Part shown: piece by piece, positions 1 through 9,320 of the stretch
Layout: every line of letters begins with the position of its first letter
How positions within the stretch are numbered: position 1 is the stretch's first letter
Assembly: GCA_030374765.1 (NCBI GenBank)
Contig: JARGXX010000007.1
Span: 62,001-126,000, forward strand
From: Agarophyton chilense
Lineage: Eukaryota > Rhodophyta > Florideophyceae > Gracilariales > Gracilariaceae
Length of the DNA stretch: 64,000 nucleotides
Reading direction: 5' to 3'
Program-made: the position numbers and the translations under genes
Notes under the pieces: generated by a model
What the model was told of the DNA's origin: nothing
Database searches by the model: none
Seen by the model: the letters and a program-made list of their open reading frames with translations, nothing else

Positions 1-300
1 ACTTTTCTTGTTCAATATTTTCATGGACACATTCTTGGAACCAGTAACCTGCATTCCTAGAATCATCACAAGCTGCTTCACAGACGATGTGCTTCTCCTT
101 GCGAGGGACAACGCAGCGCTATGCCTCCAGCTCTCTGCTTGTTCGAAATGGACTAAATCGCAGAACATGAAGTGAAGTCCAAGCAAATCACTCATCCTTG
201 GTTCTTGATCTCACCGTCAATTCTATCTGGGCGAGAAACCGATCTCCTTTAAAGAAGTGCTAACCCCCGAAAAAACAACACAGGTCCATACGGGGTATTC
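1..300 (+). pseudogene. LINE reverse transcriptase fragment (clipped at left edge)
   Basis: Reading from base 2 gives LFLFNIFMDTF, which matches the RT stretch LLFNAYMETF of the longer LINE at about 16.1 kb. It is followed by CFTDDV at bases 74-91, the catalytic F-x-DD box of non-LTR reverse transcriptases. An in-frame stop follows about 27 codons after that box, and the similarity fades near base 300. The upstream RT lies outside the window. It is the decayed 3' part of a LINE that ends just before the next LINE begins (base 389), so LINEs here lie head to tail. Bases 300-388 hold nothing I recognise. Confidence 0.7.
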
Positions 301-388
301 GTCTACTTTCCAGAACTAGGGGGGAAAATAAAACTTTTACATCCGATCCATGTAGCATGTAGAGGGGCATTTGGCTATATTATAAGAA

Positions 389-1861
389 AAAGGGTAAAAT
401 TTATAAGGGAAAACGGGGAAAATATAAAGGTGGGCGGGTAAGCGAAAAAAAACCAAGTTTGGTAACCCTAAATGGGTTTCCGCACAGCGGCTTAGGGGTT
501 ATTGGGGCGGATGCGTAGGAAACAGCAACCCTAAATGGTTTTTGGGAAGAGCGGAGGGGGAGGGAAAGGTTAGGGGTTCCGGGTTCAGGTGTTTGGGGTT
601 TAAGGGGGGGGTCGGGAGTGGGAAATGACGAGAATAGGAGGCAGGGGGTAGCCTAGGCCTTTTTGCTTATAGAGTTGTTCTGGGTCAAGCGAAAGGGGGT
701 GCTAGTGCTATCTAAGACGTTGTATAAATGGGTGGAAAATTATGCTGTGTCCGTAAAACAGTTTTTAAAAGTTTTTTGTAGTGTGGGTTAACAGGTTTTT
801 TTAATATTCTAATGCTCCAATGCGATTTTTCTAGTTTCCTAAGAAGGTCATTAACATTTTTCCAATATTTCAAAAGTGCAACTACTACTTATTGATACGT
901 TCTTGTCAGAAAATCGTGAAAACCGAACAGAACTTTTCAGTAAATAAAAAAAAACAGTATGCATGTAGTTCTTCTGTCGAGAATACTATCTGGTTTGGAT
1001 TTTGGATTTTTCAGGAACGCCTCATCAGTTTTTGATGTAATCGTGACACTAAATCAATAAAACCGAACCATTTGTTGCAAAACTGATAAACTGGTAATAG
1101 TTTGTCAATTTTCTGTAGTACTTGATCCGCTTTTCACGAATTGCCCTTTCCAATAGATTGAAACAGTTCTCGACTCCTACCGAAAAATCATCATAACCCG
1201 TCCCATTTTCAGCATAACCAATATTGTTCGCAACAAATGCACTGTATATTTGCAGAGTGCCCTTAAAAAATCTGTGCTTAGGCTCTAGAGTTCGAAAAAA
1301 TCCTTGCAGTTTACAGTAATTGCGTAACATTTTCTTTTGCCTGTCCTCCATCCCCCCCTCCGGCCCTTTAAGGGGACCCTCGAAAAGAGGCTCCCTTCAA
1401 AAAAGTAAAGAAGAAAGAGAAGAGAGGGAGAGCAAGAGAAAAAGGAAACCACTCACACACAAAAGGTACACTCGCGACGCAAAAATTCAGCCAAGTCCAT
1501 ATCTACACGTATGACACGTGGTGGTACTACGCCCATACGCCTCCCGGAAGGGCATGTACACCCACAACCCATACGCTGTACCACTACACAAAGCCCTGCT
1601 TATAATGGATGCTCGTTGTATACATGAAATATATATTGAAGTCCGAACAAAAACATTTTTCAATGTTGCGAACACGTACGCATGCCTCTCTATCGAGTAA
1701 AACTTGAGATCCAAAAAGAAAATCGATAAAAAGAACAACGGAAATGCTCAGCCAAGCCTTATAACAATGCCTACTCAAGCGCTTACAAACTCAGGTCCGA
1801 TTACAGTCATTTACCCGATATTCTATTCCTTCGAAAACAGACTAAGGATTTTTTGTATGGC
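389..1861 (+). other. LINE A1 leader, first part
   Basis: About 1.5 kb without a supportable gene. It begins with G-rich sequence holding two AACCCTAAATGG motifs, then an A/T-rich stretch also found in copies A2 (17586-19060), B (28886-29820) and D (53065-54440). A purine-rich block (about 1395-1450) and the conserved stretch 1500-1690 are the same pieces that form the inverted arms at 5915-6590. Short open frames on both strands are not kept in all copies and are not called genes. Confidence 0.7.
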
Positions 1862-2490
1862 ACTGATCCTCCCCCTAGGGAGGATTATACGGACAACGGC
1901 GACTCTTGCAGTAACAAAACAAGTCATCGTTGAGCAGAACCGATCCAGGCTTAGACTCTCTCAGCCTTTCTAATCGATCAGACGGTAGCGTCAGAGCATT
2001 GCCGGCTCGCCCAGCTACAGGTTCCAGAGGTCTGAATTACGCGTTCTTCCCGTACTTCTTTAAATTACAGTCCCCATAACAACTTATCTGTAGGATAAAA
2101 CTAACTTGTCTCACGACGGTCTAAACCCGGCTCACGTTCCCTGTTGGCGGGCAAAACATCCGACACTTTGGGCATTCTGCTACGCAATGATTGGAAGAGC
2201 CGACATTGAAGGATTAAAAAGCAACGTCGCTATGAACTCTTGGCCGCCACAAGCCAGTTATTCCTGTGGTAACTTTTCTGACATCTCTAGATTCAAATAT
2301 AGAATCGTGAAAGGCTCGATAGGCCACGCTTTCGCGTTTTCAACTCACACTGAACATCGAAATCAAACGAGCTTTTAGTCTTTTGACCTACGTGAGATTT
2401 ATGTTCTCACTGAGCTGATCTTTGGTCATCTTAGTGGTCTTGTAGAAGATGTACCGCCCCAGCCTAACTCCCCTCAAAAATGTGTCCTGA
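1862..2490 (-). rRNA. 28S (LSU) rRNA fragment, antisense within LINE A1 leader; not functional
   Basis: The minus strand reads as the 3' part of eukaryotic large-subunit rRNA. Reading the plus strand left to right one meets, in reversed LSU order, a degenerate sarcin-ricin region (near 2050), TCTCACGACGGTCTAAACCC (2110-2129), GGAAGAGCCGACATTGAAGG (2193-2212), CGTCGCTATGAAC, CCACAAGCCAGTTATTCCTG, GATAGGCCACGCTTTCGCG, and ACCGCCCCAGCCTAACTCCC near 2452-2471. These are among the most conserved LSU blocks (domains V and VI). The piece has diverged and is partial, so it is a captured relic inside the LINE and not an rRNA gene. The same segment occurs in A2 and D. Confidence 0.9.
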
Positions 2491-2988
2491 AGCAGTGGTC
2501 ACTTGTTCGACTCACTAGGACATTCCCCCTCATCGTGCGCGCCTTCTCGCATTGTGCCCGCGCCGCTCGGGCGCCGTGCGTACGAGCTATCGCCGACCTA
2601 CTGCTGGATCGCCCTCATCTCTCGTCTTTATGTGTTTCCTCTCGGGGGCTTATGCACTGCAACAACGTTTGCACTCGCCAATCAGTTTACACCGGGAGAT
2701 TTTTCTACTCTGCCACCACTTGCGTGTCGCGTTCCGCGTCTGTGGAACTTGCCGATCAGCCACTAGCCGTCTTTCTCTACCCTAGCTGGGTACCGTCTTT
2801 GTCAACGTCGTCCCCCTCCTTTTTCCCCCGTCGCCTCGGTCGACGACCTCTAACGTCAGCCTTCAGTAATTTCCTCTTTTTCAGTTTTATTTGAGCTACT
2901 GGGAACTGTGCAACGTTCGCGCAAGCGGCCGGAAGGGGTCAACTGGTGAAGAGATATCTCTGTTAGTGTCCTTCCTTGGAAGCCACGT
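2491..2988 (+). other. LINE A1 leader between 28S segment and ORF1
   Basis: About 0.5 kb of C/T-rich sequence, shared with A2 (19703-20203). I see no homology to rRNA here and no convincing gene. It ends in a pyrimidine-rich tract (about 2810-2890) before the ORF1 start at 2989. It may hold promoter elements, but none is recognisable. Confidence 0.5.
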
Positions 2989-3546
2989 ATGGAACACCAC
3001 GCTCAGTCTCGAAGTACGTCAAGACCCAGCAGGACGCAAACAGGTACCGCACCGGGAAGAGAGAGTTTCCGGGTCGAAGGGGATCATCGTTCAGAGCACC
3101 AGAGAAATCTCCTGTTCCTGGGCTCGACGGCGAAGCAAGAAGTCGAGACGTCGAGAAGAATCCGAGAAGTCGAGAAAAATCCGAGAAGCCGAGAAATTTT
3201 AACCAGCATTATGCTGAAGGGCCACCACTTGGTCTTCGAGGACTCCCGCGACTCGTGGCAGCTCACACCCCGCTCCAAAAAGAGGACTTCTTTTACGGAG
3301 TTCATTCGCAAGAAAGAACACCTCAACTGCCCTCATTGCAAGAAACCAAACTTGCTTTCTCTAATTGGGTCATCCTCAGGCAATTTCGCCGTTAAATGCC
3401 GCCTCTGCCAGCTTGAAGCAATCGGTGGAAAACTGGACCAACTTCTGCAAGACAGCAAGTTACGAACCTCGTCTCAGCAGTTAACTCCACGGCCAAAAGT
3501 AGCTTCGGAGACATCAGCGACACCATCAAGTTATAAGAAGGTCTGA
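2989..3546 (+). CDS. LINE A1 ORF1 protein, zinc-ribbon part
   Basis: A 185-codon frame starting at an ATG that A2 also keeps. ORF1 proteins of LINEs bind the element's own RNA. Residues 1-60 are basic and Ser/Arg-rich. A region of 19-bp DNA repeats encodes a charged stretch near residues 50-70. Residues about 100-150 hold CPHC...CRLC, a two-knuckle zinc ribbon matched by CATC...CKIC in copy L (8631-9266). The frame stays open only because A1 has one repeat unit fewer than A2. Downstream ORF1 parts (coiled coil, RRGP domain) follow in other frames, so the protein is probably not produced whole. Confidence 0.7.
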   Translation: MEHHAQSRSTSRPSRTQTGTAPGRESFRVEGDHRSEHQRNLLFLGSTAKQEVETSRRIREVEKNPRSREILTSIMLKGHHLVFEDSRDSWQLTPRSKKRTSFTEFIRKKEHLNCPHCKKPNLLSLIGSSSGNFAVKCRLCQLEAIGGKLDQLLQDSKLRTSSQQLTPRPKVASETSATPSSYKKV

Positions 3547-3669
3547 TCCTTCTTACAGCCTTCTGCTACGGTAACTTAACAAGATACTAGCCAACTTGAT
3601 ACTGAACACTTTCTCGTGGCAGAATCCTAACTCCCTGCGCACTTAAGCCCTTGCAAACCGACGGAAACT

Positions 3670-4342
3670 TTGGAATCAGTCAGCGAAACGGCTGGAACTC
3701 TTTCTGCTCCGCGCATTAAAGTCAATTCAAAAGTAGCAGTGCTTGACCGACCCACACCACCGCCGCAAAACACGGTGTCCACCCCAGAGTTTCTTGGGGT
3801 AGACTCAATCATAAAGAGAAATACAAAAAAAACTTACGAACAACTACTCTTGGAAAAAAGGAGTATGAAGAAAGAGCTCAAGGAATAGGGTGATTTAATC
3901 GCTCAGCTACCAGCGCAAGTGCATCATCTTCTGCTGCAGAAAGCTCCTGCTGTCTCCCAACAGTCGGTAGTACCTTCTAAAGAAGAAGGTGTAATTGAGT
4001 CTGACGAGCACCACCCCGTCCAGGAATTCGCTAATCAACTGCCCAAGCCTAGGGAAACCTTAAGAAGGCCCCAACACTTTCCTGGGCTCAATTAGCCGCG
4101 CAACCGGCTATAAATTCCCTCTCTGACGAATCCAAGCCCATGTTAGCAGAAACGGGAAAAGTGCTTAATAAAGCCGGCCTAGATCTGATACAGAACAAAG
4201 CTCGTCCGAGGATTGTACCATTTTACTTTGGAAACATCCGTAGAGGACCACTCGGTGATTAACGCCGAGCCCTTCTTCTGTCTCTACCAAAATGGGCAGT
4301 AATCAGTTTATCGTTTAAAAGTGAATCTACTCTATAGACAAT
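3670..4342 (+). pseudogene. LINE A1 ORF1 C-terminal half (coiled coil and RRGP domain), decayed
   Basis: 3670-3888 is open and encodes a Pro-rich start, then a Lys/Glu/Leu-rich segment (YEQLLLEKRSMKKEL) that fits a short coiled coil, ending in a TAG. Further on, near 4215-4261, the frame reads FYFGNIRRGPLGD and stops. This motif equals IYFAGMHRGPTGRYRRA in copy L and LLYFAGIRRGPIRPYCKA in copy C, so it marks the same ORF1 domain. The match is through frameshifts; this copy is not translatable. Confidence 0.65.
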
Positions 4343-5690
4343 ATGTCATTATCCACTCCAGAGTCGCCTCGTGGCGAAAATGATGCTTTTTAAATACCGG
4401 CATCTTGCCACCTACGACCCGAAAGGAACAGGCAACGCTACTGCGAAAGCAAAATCCTACGTCACTGCTTGCGATCGCAGATGGACAGGGAGTTCGCAGA
4501 GAAAACAATCTCCTGCCCCAATGGAATTGTACAGCAAACAGGCTACCATGCTTGCAACAACTTATCTCGATCTTGAGCTTCATTCAAAGTCACGGTTCCC
4601 ATCTAAACGTTCAAGTAGCTCCTCTGTGGCTCAGAACGAAGAATCAGCAATTGCGGGCTCAGATGGCATCGGTCAATGATTTTAACCAACTCCAACATAT
4701 CTCGGTGTTCCTTGCCCAAAATACGTAGTAATGCACTACTCCTCGGGTGCTCGGACCTAGTCCGCATCACAGAGACTTGGTCTTAAGGCAATTGGATGAC
4801 AGAAGACTACACGTTTTATGAGTTCTCTGACGCCTATTCAACCCCAAACTGCTCTCGTCTTGGCGTTGGTGTGTCTGTTTTCTCCTCAGAGCTTGGTGCC
4901 TTTAAGAAGCAGGAAGTCGTGACGAATACGAGCTATCAACTTCTTGTTGGAACGTGTCGTTCTTCCAACAGTATTGTAGCCCATCTTAAATCACGGGCTA
5001 CGAAAGACGAGCTACTGTCCTTCCAAATGGATAAATACGGCTATTGCTTGGATCCACAATAGCAGTGGGTGTCTTTAACTCTCAACACGTCAAATGGGAC
5101 CCAATGACAAGCCCACAGGGACCCAAGTTCATTAGAGCGTGCCAGAAAGCCAATCTAACCATCATGGCTCCTTTCTCTCCAACATTTACCACACACAAAG
5201 GTTCTACTGTTGTGGATTTTTTCCTGGCTAACGGTGATCACCCAACTTACCCCATGGTGGTTCCCAGTGCCTGGCCGTCATATCATGTGCAAATATTTGC
5301 TGGATTCTCTCTATCGACACCCACAATTCTAAAAAACTCGTATTCCATACTCGTTGCTACGAGATACTATATTACGAACCCATACGAAGAAGCTCTATGC
5401 GGAGGAGATCCCCACCATCACGGAACTCTTCCCTCACGCTTCGCCTCCCGGCGGAACTGGAAAGTGTTAGTAAGAAATTTGCTGCAACTATCCTTTCGCC
5501 TTTGGCTAAGTAACTTCTCCTAAAAGCCAGGACGATCAAGACCCGGGTGGACCCGAGACTTGGACGATCTGCCCAAACAAAAAACTCGCGTTCTTGAAAA
5601 TGAATCTACAAAGGCTCTAGCAAGAGAGCTTGATATAAATATTAAGAGACAGTTCAGAAGAAATCGTAGACATATCATCGTGTGCGGATC
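4343..5690 (+). pseudogene. LINE A1 ORF2: N-terminus, AP endonuclease, start of linker
   Basis: ATG at 4343 starts MSLSTPESPRG, also present in A2 (21577). The endonuclease is recognisable in pieces. SDLVRITETW (about 4750-4780) carries the catalytic Glu, and GVGVSVF follows. GVFNSQHVKWD (5065-5097) is the counterpart of GDLNARHASWD in copy L with the Asp replaced. HKGSTVVDFFLANGD (5198-5242) is the strand before the catalytic histidine. From 5524 the frame reads a basic Arg/Lys/Glu linker like that preceding RT in copy L. Stops lie between the pieces. APE-type endonucleases nick the target for target-primed reverse transcription; this one is inactive. Confidence 0.75.
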
Positions 5691-5905
5691 TGGTGTGACA
5701 GATTTGGGAAATAGACCGAGAGGATAGGAAAGTAAGGTGGAGGTTGGCGTCGCAGCCAGATATACGGCATCTGTGGCAGGGCTTGGATGGGTTTCTGCCG
5801 TGTAGGATAGCGAGGGTGTCTTTTGCTTCTAAGATGTCTGGAGCATAGTTTGCGAGGACTGGATGGCACTGTCGGATGACCTGGTCTTAAACACAGAAAG
5901 GAAAA
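5690..5905 (-). mobile_element. Plavaka-type DNA transposon fragment
   Basis: The minus strand, in one open frame from about 5885, reads VIRQCHPVLANYAPDI, then LEAKDTLAILHG and KPCHRCRISGCDANLH. This is the conserved Plavaka transposase region with a catalytic-type Asp, the acidic E-A-K-D stretch and a CHRC knuckle. It is the segment directly following the point where Plavaka copy ii (22152) breaks off, and it aligns with 36790-36990 of copy i. Only about 0.2 kb survives, between LINE A1 and the inverted LINE piece. There is no sign of function. Confidence 0.75.
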
Positions 5906-6342
5906 CGGGTTTGTGTAGAGGAACAGCGTATGGGTTGTATGTGTACATGCCCTTCTGGGAGGCGTATGGGAGTAGTAAAACTACGTGTCATACGTGTAAA
6001 GATTGACTTGGCTGAATTTTTGCGTCGCGAGTGTACGTTTTGTGTCTGAGTGGTTTCTTTTTTCTCTTTCTCTCCCTCTCTTCCCATTTTTCTTTACTTT
6101 TTTGAAGGGGCCCCGTTTTCTAAGGTCCCCTTGAGAGACCAGAGGGAAGGATGGGGGACCCGCAAAAAAAAGTGTTACGCAATTACCGTAAATTGCAATG
6201 ATGGTCTCCAATTCCAGCGTAAGCACTGATTTTTAAAGGACATTCTGCAATTATGTAGGGCAATTGTTGCGCACAGTGTTGGTTTTATTGATAATGGGAC
6301 GGGTTGTGATGATTTTAATGTTGGAGTCGTGACATGATTTAA
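5906..6342 (-). mobile_element. Inverted LINE leader fragment (5' inversion of copy L)
   Basis: The reverse complement of 5906-6342 matches LINE leaders (compare 53780-54190 and 1290-1600). It meets the forward leader of copy L head to head at about 6343. The forward copy repeats about 240 bp already present in the inverted copy, so 5915-6180 and 6345-6590 form an inverted repeat. This arrangement fits a twin-priming 5' inversion during LINE insertion. Confidence 0.7.
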
Positions 6343-6937
6343 TAGTTGCCCATTCCTCCCTCTAGTCTCGCAAGGGGGCCTCAGAAAAGGAAACCCCTTC
6401 AAAAAAAGTAAAGCAAAACGGGAAGAGAGGGAGAGAAAGAGAAAAAAGGAACCACTCAGACACCAAACGTACACTCGCGACGCAAAAATTCAGCCAAGTC
6501 AATCTTTACACGTATGACACGTAGTTTTACTAGTCCCATACGCCTCCCAGAAGGGCATGTACACATACAACCTATACGCTGTAGCTCTACACATGAAATA
6601 TACATTCAAGTCCGAACAAAAACATTTTTCAAGGTTGCGAACACGTACGCTTGTAAAGCTATCGAGTAAAACTAGAAATCAAAAAAAAAAACGATGAAAA
6701 GAACAACGAAAATGCTCAGCCATTCGTAGTTGCAAAGACTACTCAAGCACTAACACACTCAGGTCCCATTCCAGTCATTTGTCGGATATTCTATTTCTGC
6801 AAAAACAGACAAAGAATCGTAAGATTAAGCACTTTTTACTGATTCACTCTACCGTTCTAGCTACTTTGCGACGATGCTGCGCCAGGATCGGCGCAACAGC
6901 GGCGCGAGGAAGAGCGGGCGAGCGTCGCGATCGGAAA
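6343..6937 (+). other. LINE L leader with a broken first ORF1 start
   Basis: No separate gene. Leader sequence similar to B (29280-29850) runs to 6870. At 6874-6935 there is a first copy of the ORF1 start region (ATGCTGCGCC, encoding a basic Arg/Ser-rich N-terminus), which breaks off at the antisense 28S segment. The same ORF1 start is then found again, intact, at 7156. The duplication around the rRNA piece indicates that two LINE leaders were joined. Confidence 0.6.
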
Positions 6938-7097
6938 GTAAGTAGTGGTATTTCACTGACGACCGAGGTCTCCCACCTATGCTACACCTCCCAACTTGCT
7001 CCACAAAATTAGACCAGAGTCAAGCTCAAGAGGGTCTTCTTTCCCCGCCGATTTCGCGGGGCCCATTCCACCGGCTGTGGTTTCGCTAGAAGCACAA
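6938..7097 (-). rRNA. 28S (LSU) rRNA fragment, antisense in LINE L leader; not functional
   Basis: The minus strand reads AGCGAAACCACAGCC, GCGGGGAAAGAAGACCC, TTGAGCTTGACTCTGGTC, GGAGGTGTAGCATAGGTGGG and CAGTGAAATACCACTAC. This is the conserved LSU block that lies upstream of the part found in A1 and A2. In D (54465-55365) both blocks are present together in the right reversed order. The segment ends about 60 bp before the ORF1 start. It is a relic within the LINE and not an rRNA gene. Confidence 0.9.
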
Positions 7098-7610
7098 GTT
7101 GTAAGTTAATTTTATTCTTCTGACCCTACTCTACCCGTCTATATACTTTGCAAACATGTTGCGCCGCGCGCGCCGCGACAGCGTCGCGAAGAAGAGCGGA
7201 CAAGCATCGCGATCAGAGCGCGAAAAGTCGTCGGAGAAGCTCCATAAAAACATTCAGCCGACGGCAGGAAGTGCAACCCGAGCTGGCACCTATAGGATCG
7301 CAGGAAACGTGCCACGTGGCGATCAGTATCCTAAGGCAGTAACCTCCACGGCCCCGCTACAGAACCATAACGCCCCACGGAAGGGAGGTCACCGCCAGAC
7401 AACCCAAGTCAAAGCAGCCGAAACCTTCCGCTCCGCGTTCTCGCATACCACAACGACACGCATATCCCACTTCCACCCGCAAAGCATGGTGGGCGTCCCC
7501 CGGGCCTCCCTCACAACGTCCGTCCATACACAGGCCCCAGGACAGCACGATGACGAAAAGACGCGCGACAGGTCGCACGACGTGGAAAGGGCCGAGCAGG
7601 ACCTCCGAGA

Positions 7611-7615
7611 AGAAC
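7611..7615. repeat. Target-site duplication agaac, left of solo LTR
   Basis: The 5-bp repeat agaac at 7611-7615 is repeated at 8480-8484 right after the LTR. Five bases is the usual duplication made by LTR-retrotransposon integrases, and it fixes the LTR ends exactly. Confidence 0.85.
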
Positions 7616-8479
7616 AGAAGAGCAACGTCCTCCAGGGAGGTTTTTGGGAACTTAAGGTTTTCCGGAGCCTCCGGCGTGCAACCTCGTTATGAGTAGAAGT
7701 AATCCGTATTTATGGAGATGGCCGGAACGCCGGTGATGCACCGGCGGGACCGGGTGCCATACACGTGGCCGCAGCGCCCGCGCGACACGTGGCCGCCAGA
7801 TTGGCCCCTTTTGTTAGACGGACATTTAGCTATTTAGGAAAGACTTTATTTATTCTATTCTACGGTGACTACAGTACTTAGGCCGCCGGCCTCGCGGCCG
7901 CCGGTCCAGTAAAGTCTGCCCAACAACGGTGATCTTAGTCTTCCAGATCTTGGCTCTGGGTCGAACCGCCTGCGCGGATATACATCTCCTTACGGAGGGA
8001 TTCCCCGTGGTGCACGGCTTCCAAACCCCCTTGGACGTTCAAGCAGCCTTCGTGTGTTGGGTATCTATTCCCACTTTCGTGGTTCCGCCCGTGTATACGG
8101 TTTGCTACACCCCACAGTGCCGGCTATTCCCGAGTCCCCTCTTGCGACTCGTGGTCAACCTCGCCCTCTTGCCTCCGTTCCCATTTTCCTCCCCTTTTCC
8201 CCCCTTTCATTGGGCAATTCCCGCTCTTGCGGCTCGCACTGACACCTGTGGTGCTCGCCACTCTCGTGGGTTTTGCCTCCTCCGAGGATACGCAAGCACC
8301 GCTTCAGCGGATATCCTCGGCTTCTTTCAGCCTCCCTGCGCCCGTCGCGACGGTTCGGCTCCGGCTTACACCCGGCATTGCGCGCCGATCCCTGGGAGGG
8401 CTCTACCGCGCCGGTTACCTCGTGAGAGGAAGATCTGGACGTCTTCGTAGGTTTTCCCCCTTGGGGGCATTGTCCTACA
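7616..8479 (+). mobile_element. Solo LTR, family S1 (864 bp)
   Basis: Ends with CCTACA at the 3' side and starts AGAAGAGC, where the second copy (30818-31681) has the canonical TGAAGAGC...TTACA. It is flanked by a perfect 5-bp direct repeat, agaac (7611-7615 and 8480-8484). The length equals that of the second copy, and about nineteen of twenty bases agree where I compared them. It contains a T/A-rich TATA-like stretch near 7850. No internal coding region lies beside it, so it is a recombination product (solo LTR) of an LTR retrotransposon; the parent superfamily cannot be told. Fossil, younger than the LINE it sits in. Confidence 0.85.
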
Positions 8480-8484
8480 AGAAC
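8480..8484. repeat. Target-site duplication agaac, right of solo LTR
   Basis: Partner of 7611-7615. The LINE ORF1a frame resumes directly after one copy of this repeat. Confidence 0.85.
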
Positions 8485-8630
8485 TACAAGGAAACGATGG
8501 CCACATGGTCGCCCGCACGCTCAGTTTCGCTACACCAACCCCACACCCTAAGCCAACCCACAACACGCGCCCGATAACTCGACACAATCCCACTCACGCG
8601 CACACGTGAGCAGACTCCGAATCTGTACAA

Positions 8631-9266
8631 ATGGAAGACCGCTCAGATGCAAACACGAACCTACCATCCTTCGACGACAGCTTTGAAATGGTTGCAAACA
8701 TACTACAGTGTGACACCTGCCATCGTATAGGACAATATCAGCTGCACGAAGACTGGGTCGACTCAGGAGTACAAACAGTCCGATTTGGTCATTTTACCTC
8801 CCTACTCTATGGCGCAGAATTGGATGCAATGATAGCACAGCCCTACACTTGCCTGATGCCCATAGTAGACTCGGTCGCAGAAGAAACGACGAAGAACAAC
8901 CGCATCCCACAGAAGTGGACCCCAAAACAGGAAGAACTTGAATTTATGCGAACGGAGTTCACTGACATGGGAGCTGACACCGAGATCGCGCCGCCAACCC
9001 GAGACACACCGATGGGAGAGCTTCAGGACAGGCACAAGCCAGCCAATACTGCTCAAGACAACAACACCCCAACCGCGGCCAACTTCAAATCCAGTTTCCA
9101 GAAGATCAAGCACCTCATGACATGTGCTACCTGCTCCTCCATGAACAGTCTACTCCTCAATGGCAAAGCCCCATCCAACCCCTCGCACCACGCTGCCAAG
9201 TGCAAGATTTGCAGCAAGAAGCTGACCGGCCATAAACTCCAGCAACTGGTGCAACTGAAACTTTGA
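8631..9266 (+). CDS. LINE L ORF1b, zinc-ribbon protein
   Basis: A 211-codon open frame starting MEDRSDANT, 22 bp after the stop of ORF1a. A first CDTC pair lies near residue 27. A complete two-knuckle ribbon CATC...CKIC lies near residues 164-190, followed by KLTGHKLQQLV. The latter region matches the CPHC...CRLC ribbon of A1/A2 and the degenerate counterpart in copy C (51870-52148). Proteins of this kind in LINEs usually take part in the RNA particle; that role is inferred. The next ORF begins 54 bp downstream, so these ORFs were probably one ORF1 or a translationally coupled series. Confidence 0.65.
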   Translation: MEDRSDANTNLPSFDDSFEMVANILQCDTCHRIGQYQLHEDWVDSGVQTVRFGHFTSLLYGAELDAMIAQPYTCLMPIVDSVAEETTKNNRIPQKWTPKQEELEFMRTEFTDMGADTEIAPPTRDTPMGELQDRHKPANTAQDNNTPTAANFKSSFQKIKHLMTCATCSSMNSLLLNGKAPSNPSHHAAKCKICSKKLTGHKLQQLVQLKL

Positions 9267-9320
9267 GAACCCACCTCCCATACAGCAGAAGAACGCCCCA
9301 CCCCCACACCACTCGGACGA

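Larger units (their letters stand above)
389..5690 (+). mobile_element. LINE copy A1 (leader, ORF1, endonuclease; RT lost)
   Basis: This is a non-LTR retrotransposon in plus orientation. Its left edge is defined by where similarity to copy A2 (17586 onward) starts; the two then run together, with small differences, to 4918/22152. Order: leader 389-2988, including an antisense 28S rRNA segment; ORF1 2989-3546 with a zinc ribbon; coiled-coil and RRGP parts 3670-4262; endonuclease 4343-5523; and the start of the linker before RT. The RT is missing because a Plavaka fragment follows from about 5690. Several stops and frameshifts interrupt the endonuclease, so the copy is dead. Confidence 0.85.
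7156..8609 (+). pseudogene. LINE L ORF1a (basic N-terminal ORF), split by a solo LTR
   Basis: The start codon at 7156 gives MLRRARRDSVAKKSGQ, a strongly basic Ser/Arg-rich start shared with D (55424) and B (29850). Near residues 130-153 lies a charged helix-forming stretch. The frame is interrupted at 7615 by an 864-bp LTR (7616-8479) with a 5-bp target duplication (agaac). Beyond the LTR the same frame runs on to a TGA at 8607-8609, so the ORF appears to have been open when the LTR landed. No known domain is visible; binding of nucleic acid is a guess from the charge. Confidence 0.6.

Noticed and set aside
440-545. AACCCTAAATGG motifs suggesting telomere repeats (TTTAGGG type)
   Set aside because: Only two or three isolated matches inside the LINE leader, not a tandem array, and the same in other LINE copies.
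1049-1351. 100-codon minus-strand frame (MEDRQKKMLRNYCKL), also open at 18248-18550
   Set aside because: Conserved only because A1 and A2 are near duplicates; the same leader part in copies B and D has several stops in this frame.
2106-2378. 90-codon plus-strand frame beginning MSHDGLNPAHVPC, also in A2 and D
   Set aside because: It is the complement of conserved 28S rRNA; such frames are a classic false protein from antisense rRNA.
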